From an uncultured Dorea sp. (GTDB lineage Bacteria > Bacillota > Clostridia > Lachnospirales > Lachnospiraceae), in contig CAJUAM010000017.1 of assembly GCA_910584615.1 (NCBI GenBank), positions 1-64,000 of the forward strand: 64,000 nt of DNA. The letters are read 5' to 3'. A program made the translations under genes and the position numbers. The notes under the pieces are model-generated. The model was not told the origin of the DNA. It did no database searches and saw only the letters and a list, made by a program, of their open reading frames with translations. This document shows, one piece after another, positions 18,703 to 28,230 of this stretch (positions are counted from its first letter, which is position 1; each line of letters begins with the position of its first letter).

Positions 18703-19734
18703 ATGGCAATGAGAATTAACAATACACTTCCATCACCGCATGAGTTGAAAAAAGAATATCCTTTGTCTGAGAGGCTCATTGCCATGAAAGCCTGGCGGGA
18801 TAAAGAGATACGAGATGTTTTCATGGGAAGATCGGATAAGTTTTTAGTGATAGTCGGGCCTTGTTCCGCGGATAATGAGGAGGCGGTCTGCGAATATGTA
18901 AACCGTCTGTCCAGACTGAATGAAGAAGTGTCTGACAGATTGATCCTGATTCCAAGAATCTATACGAATAAACCAAGAACTACCGGGGAAGGCTACAAGG
19001 GAATGCTCCATCAGCCTGACCCGGATAAAGCTCCGGATCTGTATGCGGGAATTCTCGCGATCCGTAAGCTGCATATAAGGGCGATGGAGGAGAGCGGCCT
19101 GACGGCGGCGGACGAGATGTTATATCCGGAGAACAGAAGTTATCTGGATGATATTCTTTCCTATGAGGCAATCGGAGCCAGGTCTGTGGAAAATCAGCAG
19201 CACAGGCTGACAGCCAGCGGAATGGATATACCGGTCGGTATGAAGAATCCTACCAGCGGAGATTTGTCTGTTATGCTCAATTCTGTGATAGCCGCGCAGA
19301 TGGGACACAGGTTTATTTACCGCGGAATGGATGTAACGACGGATGGGAATAAGCTTGCGCACGCGATTTTGCGGGGCGGTGTAGATAAATACGGTACCTG
19401 TATCCCGAACTACCATTATGAAGACTGCGTAAGGCTTCTTCAGCTATATGAGAAGAAGGAGTTAAAATACCCGGCAGTTATTGTGGATGTCAATCATTCG
19501 AATTCCAATAAGGCATTTAAGGAGCAGATACGGATTGTGAGTGAAGTGCTGCACAGCCGGAAACATTGCGGCGGTGTGAGATCGTTAGTAAAAGGTGTTA
19601 TGGTAGAGAGCTACCTGAAAGAAGGAAGACAGGATATCTGTGAACATATGGAATATGGGAAATCTATAACGGATCCGTGTCTTGGATGGGAAGATACGAA
19701 AGAGCTTATTAAAAAGATCGCAGGAGAATGTTAA
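18703..19734 (+). CDS. DAHP synthase, class I (AroG/F type)
   Basis: A 343-residue enzyme of the shikimate pathway condensing phosphoenolpyruvate with erythrose-4-phosphate. Hallmarks are 'VIVGPCSADN' near residue 48, 'RIYTNKPRTTGEGYKG' near 85 and 'VDVNHSNSNK' near 257, together placing it in the type I alpha group like enterobacterial AroG/F/H. It starts 15 bases after the sugar kinase and so may share its transcript. No feedback ligand can be assigned. A bidirectional terminator follows. Confidence 0.93.
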   Translation: MAMRINNTLPSPHELKKEYPLSERLIAMKAWRDKEIRDVFMGRSDKFLVIVGPCSADNEEAVCEYVNRLSRLNEEVSDRLILIPRIYTNKPRTTGEGYKGMLHQPDPDKAPDLYAGILAIRKLHIRAMEESGLTAADEMLYPENRSYLDDILSYEAIGARSVENQQHRLTASGMDIPVGMKNPTSGDLSVMLNSVIAAQMGHRFIYRGMDVTTDGNKLAHAILRGGVDKYGTCIPNYHYEDCVRLLQLYEKKELKYPAVIVDVNHSNSNKAFKEQIRIVSEVLHSRKHCGGVRSLVKGVMVESYLKEGRQDICEHMEYGKSITDPCLGWEDTKELIKKIAGEC

Positions 19735-19740
19735 AATAAA

Positions 19741-19784
19741 AAACGGCAGGTGCCGGGAAGCAAAAGCTAAAGGTACTGCCGTTT
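19741..19784. terminator. bidirectional terminator between DAHP synthase and XRE gene
   Basis: AAACGGCAG (19741-19749) pairs with CTGCCGTTT (19776-19784). The right arm lies inside the last codons of the leftward XRE gene. It separates two convergent genes and can act on both strands. Confidence 0.7.
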
Positions 19785-20138
19785 CTGTGCATTTTGTTCG
19801 GTTTTTTCAAGCACATTGATAAAATCCAACAGGAGTTTTCTGGAATCAGGTGAAAGTTTTTGGTATCTGGCAAACAGTTCTCTTCCTTCATCTAGCGGGA
19901 AGGCGCGCTTAGATGAGTCAAGATTTATATATTCATTCATATTTTTATCGGTTACCAGATAGTCGACTGTAACATCGAAAAGTTTAGCAAGCGCTGACAG
20001 ATTTTCCAGTGAAGGCTGACGGTTCTTTGTCTCATAGCCTGCAATCGTGGGACGAGCAACGCTAAGACGGTTTGCAACGTCTTCCTGTGTCATATGGTGT
20101 TCTAGTCGGAGTGTTTTTAGTTTTTCAGCAAAAGGCAT
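19767..20138 (-). CDS. XRE-family transcription regulator
   Basis: A 123-residue protein with an N-terminal helix-turn-helix (residues 7-62: 'MTQEDVANRLSVARPTIAGYE') of the Cro/C1 type and a C-terminal helical part ('LSPDSRKLLLDFINVLEK') often used for dimerisation. Such stand-alone regulators usually repress themselves. Two inverted repeats in the gap to the divergent 77-residue gene are candidate operators. The start has AAAGGAGGAG upstream on the minus strand. Confidence 0.88.
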   Translation of the reverse strand: MPFAEKLKTLRLEHHMTQEDVANRLSVARPTIAGYETKNRQPSLENLSALAKLFDVTVDYLVTDKNMNEYINLDSSKRAFPLDEGRELFARYQKLSPDSRKLLLDFINVLEKTEQNAQKRQYL

Positions 20139-20202
20139 AAGCGCTCCTCCTTTCCGTAATCTGATGATTATATTTTATCAAGTGTTGCGTTAAAGAACAT
20201 GA

Positions 20203-20239
20203 TGTGTGCTGATACACAACATAATATTGGTATTATGTT
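20203..20239. promoter_or_regulatory. paired palindromes, candidate XRE operators
   Basis: Two adjacent inverted repeats lie in the divergent gap: TGTGT-N6-ACACA at 20203-20218 and a perfect 9-4-9 palindrome at 20218-20239 (arms AACATAATA and TATTATGTT). Their position between the XRE gene and the divergent small gene suggests operator sites; binding is inferred, not shown. Confidence 0.5.
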
Positions 20240-20286
20240 CCGAAACGAAACAAATATTCTGTGAAAGTAAAGGGTTATGAGGCATA

Positions 20287-20520
20287 ATGAGACAAGAAAG
20301 ATTTAAAATGGAAAGAGAAGGTCTTGTAACGGAAGGCCAGGAAGTTGAGATCAGTGAAAGAAGTGCTGTGACAGGACAGTTTACTTATTTGGTGGAGCCT
20401 TCTATCGCAATGTCGGGGATTTACCGTACCAGTGAACGGATCATGGCACGCAGAGGGATCATTAAAAAGATTGAAAAGACGGAAAAAGGGTTTTATCTCC
20501 TTGTAGAGATGGAAGATTAG
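20287..20520 (+). CDS. 77-residue protein of unknown function
   Basis: A short acidic/basic mixed protein with no recognised domain. It looks like a single small beta-rich domain ('GQEVEISERS', 'GIIKKIEKTEKGFYLLVEM') without membrane segments or cysteines. It is transcribed away from the XRE gene across a gap with two palindromes, so it may be the target of that regulator. The first ATG at 20287 is used; there is a modest purine run before it, and ATG at 20308 is possible. Confidence 0.65.
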   Translation: MRQERFKMEREGLVTEGQEVEISERSAVTGQFTYLVEPSIAMSGIYRTSERIMARRGIIKKIEKTEKGFYLLVEMED

Positions 20521-20540
20521 CTTTTGCTTTCAGACACCCG

Positions 20541-20569
20541 TTGACATACATAACAAAAGAAAATATAAT
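20541..20569 (+). promoter_or_regulatory. consensus sigma-A promoter
   Basis: TTGACA-N17-TATAAT, a full consensus match, lies 40 bases before the 153-residue membrane protein gene. A strong constitutive promoter is expected. Confidence 0.85.
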
Positions 20570-20608
20570 TTAAAGAAAGCAGCAAAAGTATGAGGGGACA
20601 AAGAGCCT

Positions 20609-21070
20609 ATGATAATTGCGAAAAATGATGAAGAAAAAAGAAGCACATTGTGGAAGGCGGCGACGATCGGGTCGTCGGTCGTTATTGTGCTGATAGCAAT
20701 CTATCTGCTGACAAAGCTTTTTACTTCCAATCCATTGGAGGGAAGCTGGGAGGATGAAGACGGCAGTCTTTCCATGACAGTTAAGAAGGATGGAATACTG
20801 ATCGTGAATGTGCCGGAGCTTTCGGATAATGAAGAGGTGGACGTGAAGATGAATTATACGCTGGATCGGGATGAGAAGACCATTGTCATTCATCTGGATG
20901 ATAAAGAGCTTGAAAAGCTTTCTGATATGTCGGATGGGAAGTATACAAAGGAGACACTTTCCCAGGCAGTGGATTCTATTGTCACCACATTTAATTACAG
21001 CGTGGACAGAAGCTGTCTTACTTTGACGGAGCGTGAATATGGAGAACAGATGATATTCTTGAAAAAGTAA
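20609..21070 (+). CDS. membrane-anchored protein of unknown function
   Basis: A 153-residue protein with one N-terminal membrane segment (about residues 15-37: 'AATIGSSVVIVLIAIYLL') preceded by lysines and arginine, so most of it is probably outside the cell. The rest is an acidic domain ('LEGSWEDEDGSLSMTVKKDG') resembling small lipocalin-like or DUF4923-type 'GSW' domains, but I do not recognise a family securely. It has its own consensus promoter and terminator and is therefore an independent unit before ispG. Confidence 0.7.
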   Translation: MIIAKNDEEKRSTLWKAATIGSSVVIVLIAIYLLTKLFTSNPLEGSWEDEDGSLSMTVKKDGILIVNVPELSDNEEVDVKMNYTLDRDEKTIVIHLDDKELEKLSDMSDGKYTKETLSQAVDSIVTTFNYSVDRSCLTLTEREYGEQMIFLKK

Positions 21071-21082
21071 CATTGGCAGATA

Positions 21083-21131
21083 TCCCTCTATTTGTCATCG
21101 GTGTATGTGGTGGTGATAGAGGGAATTTTTA
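21083..21131 (+). terminator. terminator before ispG
   Basis: A 9-bp stem (21083-21091 with 21116-21124) is followed by ATTTTTAT. The 24-base loop is long but the T tract is good. Confidence 0.65.
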
Positions 21132-21146
21132 TGGGAGGTGTTTTAG

Positions 21147-22202
21147 ATGTTCAGAGATGATACGAAAAAGGTATTGATAGGGGATGTAGTGATCGGAGGC
21201 GGGAGCCCGGTTGCCATCCAGTCTATGACTAATACAAGGACGGAGGATGTTGAGGCAACAGTGTCACAGATACAAAAGCTTGAGACAGCAGGCTGTGAGA
21301 TCATACGCTGTGCTGTGCCGACGATGGAAGCAGCGAAAGCTCTCGCCAGGATAAAAAAGCAGATACATATTCCTTTGGTCGCGGATATCCATTTTGATTA
21401 CAGGCTGGCAATCGAAGCTATAGAGAACGGGGCAGATAAGATACGTATCAATCCAGGCAATATCGGGGGATCTGAATGTGTGAAAGCCGTAGTTGAGAAA
21501 GCAAAAGAAAAGGATGTACCTATCCGGATAGGGGTAAACAGCGGATCTTTAGAAAAAGATCTGGTGAAAAAGTACGGCGGTGTTACAGCAGAAGGGCTTG
21601 TAGAAAGTGCGCTGGATAAGGTCAGATTAGTTGAGGATTTTGGATATGATAAGCTGGTAGTAAGTATTAAGTCTTCAGATGTTATGATGTGTGTGAAAGC
21701 ACATGAGGAACTTGCAAAAAAATGTCCTTACCCGCTCCATGTAGGAATCACAGAATCGGGAACTCTTCTGGCAGGTAATATTAAGTCTTCCATCGGCCTG
21801 GGGCTGATCTTGAATCAGGGGATCGGTGATACTATCCGTGTATCATTGACCGGTGATCCGGTAGAGGAGATCAAATCAGCGAAACTCATACTTAAGACAC
21901 TTGGATTGCGCAAAGGAGGGATTGAAGTTGTATCCTGTCCAACATGCGGGCGTACAAAGATCGATCTTATCGGACTGGCGAATCAGGTGGAAGCTATGGT
22001 GTCGGATATTCCGCTGGATATCAAAGTGGCAGTTATGGGATGCGTGGTGAATGGTCCCGGCGAAGCGAAAGAAGCAGATATAGGAATTGCCGGAGGGATC
22101 GGTGAAGGACTTCTGATCAAGAAGGGTGAGATCATAAAAAAGGTCAAGGAAGAAGAACTATTGGGAGTCTTAAGACAGGAGCTGGTTAACTGGAATGAGT
22201 AA
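21147..22202 (+). CDS. ispG: 4-hydroxy-3-methylbut-2-enyl diphosphate synthase
   Basis: A 351-residue iron-sulfur enzyme of the MEP isoprenoid pathway. The cluster ligands are in 'SCPTCGRT' near residue 264 and 'GCVVNGPGEA' near 296, both standard for IspG; the N-terminal TIM-barrel begins 'VAIQSMTNTRTEDV'. Length matches the bacterial short form. It overlaps polC by 8 bases, so both are likely one transcript. Confidence 0.95.
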   Translation: MFRDDTKKVLIGDVVIGGGSPVAIQSMTNTRTEDVEATVSQIQKLETAGCEIIRCAVPTMEAAKALARIKKQIHIPLVADIHFDYRLAIEAIENGADKIRINPGNIGGSECVKAVVEKAKEKDVPIRIGVNSGSLEKDLVKKYGGVTAEGLVESALDKVRLVEDFGYDKLVVSIKSSDVMMCVKAHEELAKKCPYPLHVGITESGTLLAGNIKSSIGLGLILNQGIGDTIRVSLTGDPVEEIKSAKLILKTLGLRKGGIEVVSCPTCGRTKIDLIGLANQVEAMVSDIPLDIKVAVMGCVVNGPGEAKEADIGIAGGIGEGLLIKKGEIIKKVKEEELLGVLRQELVNWNE

Positions 22203-25200
22203 GACATTTTTTGAAGTGTTTCCAACAATAAAAATGGACCAGGATATTAAGAGGATGTTTGACGGTGTGGAGGTTACGAAGGTAGCGACAAATACAGACC
22301 GTGACTTTATCCATGTCCACATATTAGGAAAACATCTTCTGCCCAAAAAAACAGTTTGTGCCGCTGAACAGATACTGAAAGACCAGCTTTTTGGAAAGAG
22401 CAGGATTCAGGTAGATATCATTGAACGGTATGAACTTTCTAAGCAGTATACTCCAAAAAACCTGATGGATGAGTATATGGACAGTTTTATTTTTGAGCTG
22501 GGACAAAGAAGCGCTGTGGAACGGAGTATGTTAAAGCAGGCAAAATACTTTTTTGAAGAGGGTAATATCCTCTGCCTCAGGCTTAATGACACGATTGTAT
22601 CACAAGGAAAAAAGGAATCACTGACAGGATATTTAAAAGATGTATATGAAAATCGTTTTGGACTTGATGTTGATATACGGGTGATGTATGAGGCACCGAA
22701 GGAAAGCAGGCTTAAGTACAATGAATTGAAAGTGCGTCAGGAAGTAGATGAGATCTTAAAGGCATCCGCGGCGGCTCATACAAAGAAGGATGAGGGGGAT
22801 GTAAAGGAAGAACGACCGAAAGCAGAAGAAAAGCAGCAAAGCAGCAAAAACGGCAGTCAGAAATCTTTTGACCAGAGATTTTCAGGGAGCAGAAAGCGGG
22901 AAGCTTCTGTGAATATAAGGCGTTCTAACGACCCGAATGTGGTTTATGGGCGGGATTTTGACGATGAGCCGTTAAAGCTTTGTCAGGTTGTCGGAGAGAT
23001 GGGAGAGATTACCTTCCGGGGAAAGATCATCAGTTTTGACATGCGGGAGATCCGCAATGAAAAATCAATTCTCATGTTTGCTATTTCCGATTTTACAGAT
23101 ACGATCATGGTCAAGATGTTTGTGAGAAATGATCAGCTCCCACAGATACTGGCAGAGGTGAAAAAGGGAGCGTTTTTAAAGATCAAAGGCGTTACGACCA
23201 TAGATAAATTTGATGGAGAACTCACTATAGGATCCGTATTTGGTATCCGCAAGATTCCGGATTTTACGGAAAGCAGGCAGGATATAGCGCCGCAAAAGCG
23301 TGTAGAGTTACATTGTCACACGAAGATGAGCGATATGGATGGTGTATCTAAGGTGGAGGATATATTAAAACGAGCTCACGACTGGGGCCATAAGGCAGTG
23401 GCGATCACAGATCACGGTGTTGTCCAGGGATTTACCGAGGCACATCATTATCTGCAGAGACTGGACAAATCGGATCCTTTTAAAGTGATCTACGGGGTAG
23501 AAGGGTATCTGGTAGATGATTTGCAGGATGTGGCTGTCAACGAAAAAGGACAGTCTCTTTCGGATACTTATGTTGTATTTGATCTGGAAACGACTGGTTT
23601 TAGTTCTGTGAAGGATAAGATCATTGAGATTGGCGCGGTAAAGGTAGTTAATGGAAAGATCACAGACCGGTTTAGTACGTTTGTTAATCCAAAAAGACCG
23701 ATACCTTTTAAGATTACACAGCTTACCGGTATTAACGATCAGATGGTGATGGAAGCTTTGGATATCGAAGCGGTGCTTCCGCAGTTTCTTGAATTCGTGG
23801 GGGATGCAGTACTGGTGGCGCATAATGCGGGATTTGATGTAGGTTTTATCGCACAGAACTGCAGGTATCAGGATATCGTTTTGGACTTTACATCAGTAGA
23901 TACGGTGGCGATGGCGCGGATCCTCCTTCCTACGCTGTCCAAATTTAAGCTGAACGTAGTGGCGAACGCGCTGCATATTACTTTGGATAATCATCACAGG
24001 GCAGTAGATGATGCAGAAGCGACGGCAGAGATTTTTGTGAAATTTATAGAAATGCTTAAGCAAAGAGGCATTCATACGCTGGAGAAGCTCAACCAGTTCG
24101 GCGCGAAAAGTAAGGAGATGGTCAAAAAGCTTCCTTCTTATCATGTCATCATTCTGGCGAAAAATCAGGTGGGGCGTGCAAACCTTTATACCCTTGTGTC
24201 AAAATCCCATCTGGAATATTATGCAAGACGGCCAAGAATTCCCAAAAGCGAACTGTCAAGATACAGAGAAGGATTGATCGTAGGGAGTGCCTGCGAAGCG
24301 GGAGAGCTTTACCAGGCTGTATTAAATGACAAATCACAGGAGCGTATTTCAAAGATCGTGAATTTCTATGACTATCTGGAAGTGCAGCCTCTTGGGAATA
24401 ACCGCTTTATGATAGAAAGTGATAAGATCAGTAACGTAAATAGTGAGGAGGATCTAAAAGAGATCAACCGGCGCATTGTGCATCTTGGGGAACAGTTTAA
24501 CAAGCCGGTGGTCGCTACTTGTGATGTTCATTTTTTAGATCCTGAGGATGAAGTGTACCGAAGGATCATTATGGCGGGGAAAGGGTTTGGAGATGCGGAT
24601 AATCAGCCCCCCCTTTACCTTCACACAACAGATGAGATGCTGACAGAATTTGAATATCTCGGTTCGGAGAAAGCAAGGGAAATTGTTATTGATAATCCGG
24701 GAAAGATTGCCGATATGGTGGAGAAAATATCTCCCGTCAGGCCGGACAAGTGTCCGCCTGTCATTCCTGATTCTGATAAGCAGCTTCGGGAGATCTGCTA
24801 TCGTAAAGCCCACAGTATGTATGGGGAAAAGCTTCCGGAGATTGTGACCGAGCGTCTGGAGAGAGAGCTTCACTCTATTATCTCCAACGGCTTTGCCGTG
24901 ATGTATATCATCGCCCAGAAGCTGGTATGGAAATCTAATGAAGACGGATATTTGGTAGGTTCCAGAGGTTCTGTAGGCTCTTCTTTCGTGGCGACTATGG
25001 CGGGGATTACGGAGGTAAATCCCTTAAGCCCCCATTATTACTGTGAAAAGTGTCATTACAGCGATTTTACGTCTGACGAGGTGCGCGCGTATGCCGGGGG
25101 CTGCGGATGGGATATGCCGGATAAGCGCTGTCCGGTCTGCGGGGAACCTTTGGTTAAAGACGGGTTTGATATTCCTTTCGAAACATTTCTTGGATTCAAA

Positions 25201-26685
25201 GGGAATAAGGAGCCGGATATTGACCTTAATTTCTCAGGAGATTATCAGAGTAACGCTCACAAATATACAGAAGTTATCTTTGGAGCCGGACAGACATACC
25301 GTGCCGGTACTATTGGTACATTGGCGGATAAGACTGCATTTGGGTATGTGAGGAATTATTATTCAGAGCGCGGACAGGGAAAGAGGGTCTGCGAGATCAA
25401 CCGTATTGTGCAGGGATGTACGGGGATCCGGAGGAGTACGGGCCAGCATCCGGGAGGAATTATCGTTCTTCCGTTAGGAGAGGATATTAACTCCTTTACC
25501 CCGGTACAGCATCCCGCTAATGATATGAATACGGATATTGTTACAACACATTTTGATTATCATTCCATAGACCATAACTTGCTGAAGCTTGATATTCTCG
25601 GTCATGATGATCCTACGATGATCAAGACTCTGGAAGAATATATCAGTTCTCCGGCTATGGAAAATGAATATAATGAGACAGATCACAAGTTTGTGGCTAC
25701 AGACATACCGCTGGACGATAAAGGAGTAATGTCTCTGTTTCATGATACTTCGGCTCTTGGTATCACACCGGATGATATCGGGGGCTGCCCGGTAGGCTGC
25801 CTTGGAATACCGGAATTTGGAACAGATTTTGTTATTCAGATGGTAGTGGATACAAAGCCTCAGTCTCTGTCAGATCTGATTCGTATCTCGGGATTGTCTC
25901 ACGGGACGGACGTGTGGCTGAACAATGCCCAGGAGCTTATAAAAAGCGGCAAAGCGACTATTTCCACAGCAATCTGCACCCGTGACGATATTATGACATA
26001 TCTTATTAATAAAGGGATGGACAGCGAGCTTTCCTTTACTATTATGGAAAAGGTAAGGAAGGGAAAAGGACTGACACCGGAGTTTGAAGAGGCCATGAAA
26101 GCCGCAGGTGTACCGGACTGGTACATCTGGTCCTGCAAGCAGATCAAATATATGTTTCCGAAAGCGCATGCCGCGGCATATGTTATGATGGCATACCGGA
26201 TCGCTTATTGTAAGATACATTATCCGCTGGCATATTACGGAGCGTATTTCGGAATCCGCGCGGATGCATTTTCCTATGAATTGATGTGTCAGGGAAAAGA
26301 AAAGCTGAATCAGTATATAGATGATTATAACCGCCGCGCGGCAAGTCTTTCCCAGAAGGAACAGGCAACTTTAAAGGATATGCATATCGTGCAGGAAATG
26401 TACGCGAGAGGTCTGGAGTTTGAACCTCTTGATATTTATAAGGCACAGGCAACAAAGTTTTTGATCGTAGATGGGAAGCTTATGCCGCCTTTTATCAGCA
26501 TCGAGGGAATGGGGGGTAAGGCTGCGGAGGCTGTGGCAGAGGCTGCAAAGGATGGAGTGTATCTGTCAAAGGATGATTTCAGACAGAGGACGAAAGCCAG
26601 CAAGACAGTGATTGATTACATGGCAGGCATAGGGCTTTTAGGGGATCTGCCGGAATCCAATCAGTTATCACTTTTTGATCTGTAA
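22195..26685 (+). CDS. polC: DNA polymerase III alpha subunit, PolC type
   Basis: A 1496-residue replicative polymerase typical of Firmicutes. The order of domains is: N-terminal region, OB-fold near residues 255-350, PHP ('ELHCHTKMSDMDG' near 370) split by a 3'-5' exonuclease ('VFDLETTGF' near 462), then polymerase palm ('EPDIDLNF' near 1010) with a zinc-binding site ('CEKCHYSDF' and 'CPVCGEPL'). It is slightly longer than the common 1440, partly from a charged linker near residues 195-235. It starts inside the end of ispG. Confidence 0.96.
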   Translation: MSKTFFEVFPTIKMDQDIKRMFDGVEVTKVATNTDRDFIHVHILGKHLLPKKTVCAAEQILKDQLFGKSRIQVDIIERYELSKQYTPKNLMDEYMDSFIFELGQRSAVERSMLKQAKYFFEEGNILCLRLNDTIVSQGKKESLTGYLKDVYENRFGLDVDIRVMYEAPKESRLKYNELKVRQEVDEILKASAAAHTKKDEGDVKEERPKAEEKQQSSKNGSQKSFDQRFSGSRKREASVNIRRSNDPNVVYGRDFDDEPLKLCQVVGEMGEITFRGKIISFDMREIRNEKSILMFAISDFTDTIMVKMFVRNDQLPQILAEVKKGAFLKIKGVTTIDKFDGELTIGSVFGIRKIPDFTESRQDIAPQKRVELHCHTKMSDMDGVSKVEDILKRAHDWGHKAVAITDHGVVQGFTEAHHYLQRLDKSDPFKVIYGVEGYLVDDLQDVAVNEKGQSLSDTYVVFDLETTGFSSVKDKIIEIGAVKVVNGKITDRFSTFVNPKRPIPFKITQLTGINDQMVMEALDIEAVLPQFLEFVGDAVLVAHNAGFDVGFIAQNCRYQDIVLDFTSVDTVAMARILLPTLSKFKLNVVANALHITLDNHHRAVDDAEATAEIFVKFIEMLKQRGIHTLEKLNQFGAKSKEMVKKLPSYHVIILAKNQVGRANLYTLVSKSHLEYYARRPRIPKSELSRYREGLIVGSACEAGELYQAVLNDKSQERISKIVNFYDYLEVQPLGNNRFMIESDKISNVNSEEDLKEINRRIVHLGEQFNKPVVATCDVHFLDPEDEVYRRIIMAGKGFGDADNQPPLYLHTTDEMLTEFEYLGSEKAREIVIDNPGKIADMVEKISPVRPDKCPPVIPDSDKQLREICYRKAHSMYGEKLPEIVTERLERELHSIISNGFAVMYIIAQKLVWKSNEDGYLVGSRGSVGSSFVATMAGITEVNPLSPHYYCEKCHYSDFTSDEVRAYAGGCGWDMPDKRCPVCGEPLVKDGFDIPFETFLGFKGNKEPDIDLNFSGDYQSNAHKYTEVIFGAGQTYRAGTIGTLADKTAFGYVRNYYSERGQGKRVCEINRIVQGCTGIRRSTGQHPGGIIVLPLGEDINSFTPVQHPANDMNTDIVTTHFDYHSIDHNLLKLDILGHDDPTMIKTLEEYISSPAMENEYNETDHKFVATDIPLDDKGVMSLFHDTSALGITPDDIGGCPVGCLGIPEFGTDFVIQMVVDTKPQSLSDLIRISGLSHGTDVWLNNAQELIKSGKATISTAICTRDDIMTYLINKGMDSELSFTIMEKVRKGKGLTPEFEEAMKAAGVPDWYIWSCKQIKYMFPKAHAAAYVMMAYRIAYCKIHYPLAYYGAYFGIRADAFSYELMCQGKEKLNQYIDDYNRRAASLSQKEQATLKDMHIVQEMYARGLEFEPLDIYKAQATKFLIVDGKLMPPFISIEGMGGKAAEAVAEAAKDGVYLSKDDFRQRTKASKTVIDYMAGIGLLGDLPESNQLSLFDL

Positions 26686-26747
26686 ATTGGTTTATCAGTT
26701 TTCATATCATTCAGTGAGAATATAAAAACAGGAAGGAATGACAGCGT

Positions 26748-27623
26748 ATGAGTAAAAAATACAGAGGAATCATTTATATTGTCCTGTCGGCATTTTGTTT
26801 TGCGTTTATGAATATGTTTGTCCGTCTGGCAGGTGAGCTGCCTTCTGTACAGAAAAGTTTCTTTCGGAATTTTGTGGCGGCAGGATTTGCTTTCATGATC
26901 CTTTTAAAAGATCGGGTACCTTTCCGGTGTAAAAAAGAAAATCTGATCTATCTGCTTTTGCGTGCTGTGTTTGGCACAATGGGTATTCTGTGCAACTTTT
27001 ATGCTATAGATCATCTGGTGCTTGCGGATGCGTCAATGTTAAATAAAATGTCGCCTTTTTTTGCGGTACTGTTCAGTTTCCTGGTGCTAAAGGAAAAAGT
27101 AACGGTGCCGCAGGCATTGATCGTGGCAGGTGCTTTTATTGGAAGTATGTTTGTAGTAAAGCCTACTTTCTTAAATATGGATTTGATACCTTCTGTTATC
27201 GGATTGTCTGGAGGGATCTGTGCGGGGGCGGCCTATACAATGGTGAGAAAGCTTGGAGAAAATGGTGAGAAAGGACCTTTTATCGTGTTCTTCTTTTCCA
27301 TGTTCTCCTGTGTGATGACATTGCCGTGGCTGATATTTGACTATCATCCAATGACTGCAATGCAGCTTGCAATGCTGCTTATGGCAGGACTTAGCGCTGC
27401 CGGCGGACAGTTTTCTATTACATCGGCCTACACATGCGCGCCTGCGAAGGAGATTTCGGTATATGATTATTCCCAGATCATATTTGCGGCATTTCTTGGA
27501 TTTGTTGTATTTGGGCAGATCCCGGATATTTTAAGCTGGCTTGGTTATGGGATTATCTGCACGATGGCGGTTGTCATGTTCTTATATAATACAAAGTCTG
27601 ATCATGAGAAAAAGGAGTGTTAG
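26748..27623 (+). CDS. EamA/DMT-family transporter
   Basis: A 291-residue membrane protein with about ten hydrophobic segments in two repeated EamA halves ('GIIYIVLSAFCFAFMNMFVR' at the N-terminus and the second half from about residue 150). Members move small metabolites such as amino acids or nucleobases; the substrate here is unknown. The ATG follows AGGAAGG. It overlaps the preferred start region of the next gene by the stop codon area, so the two are probably co-expressed. Confidence 0.85.
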   Translation: MSKKYRGIIYIVLSAFCFAFMNMFVRLAGELPSVQKSFFRNFVAAGFAFMILLKDRVPFRCKKENLIYLLLRAVFGTMGILCNFYAIDHLVLADASMLNKMSPFFAVLFSFLVLKEKVTVPQALIVAGAFIGSMFVVKPTFLNMDLIPSVIGLSGGICAGAAYTMVRKLGENGEKGPFIVFFFSMFSCVMTLPWLIFDYHPMTAMQLAMLLMAGLSAAGGQFSITSAYTCAPAKEISVYDYSQIIFAAFLGFVVFGQIPDILSWLGYGIICTMAVVMFLYNTKSDHEKKEC

Positions 27624-27625
27624 TC

Positions 27626-28189
27626 ATGAAGCAGTCGCAGATCACTCTGTGGTGTCATGAGATCATTGCTTCTCAGGCACCGAGGGGAGGATTTTATATA
27701 GATGCAACAATGGGAAAGGGAAATGATACATTGTTTTTATGCAGACTCGCAGGCAGGACGGGCAGAGTGCTGGCATTTGATATACAGGAAGAAGCGCGGC
27801 TGTATACAGAAAAGCTGTTAAAATCTCATGGGATGGAGCAGAGGGCAGAGCTGGTTTTAGACGGTCACGAGCATATGGAAGATTATGCGGAAAATGAGAC
27901 TGCGGATGTGATCTGCTTTAATTTCGGGTATCTTCCCGGCGGTGACCATAAAATAGCAACGTCTGCGGATACGAGTATAACAGCGGTAGAAAAAGGACTT
28001 TCTATATTAAAGCATGGCGGGATGATGAGCCTTTGTATTTACAGCGGCAAGGATACAGGTTTTGAGGAAAAGGAGGCGCTTCTTTCATACCTTAAGAATC
28101 TTCAGGCAAAAAAATTCACGGTGATTGTAAATGAATACTGGAATCGAAAGAATTGCCCTCCGGTACCGGTGTTCATATTTAAAAAATAG
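27626..28189 (+). CDS. MnmM/YtqB-type tRNA methyltransferase
   Basis: A 187-residue Rossmann-fold SAM methyltransferase of the pfam06962 type. The SAM motif is 'DATMGKGNDT' near residue 27, and the catalytic-region 'NFGYLPGGDH' near residue 98 is a family marker. B. subtilis YtqB (MnmM) methylates the wobble-uridine modification of tRNA; transfer of that role is by family. ATG at 27626 has AAAGGAG at correct spacing. Confidence 0.85.
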   Translation: MKQSQITLWCHEIIASQAPRGGFYIDATMGKGNDTLFLCRLAGRTGRVLAFDIQEEARLYTEKLLKSHGMEQRAELVLDGHEHMEDYAENETADVICFNFGYLPGGDHKIATSADTSITAVEKGLSILKHGGMMSLCIYSGKDTGFEEKEALLSYLKNLQAKKFTVIVNEYWNRKNCPPVPVFIFKK

Positions 28190-28230
28190 CGGCAGGAAGG
28201 TCTTCTGCCATGGGAAGGAGAAGAAAAGTG

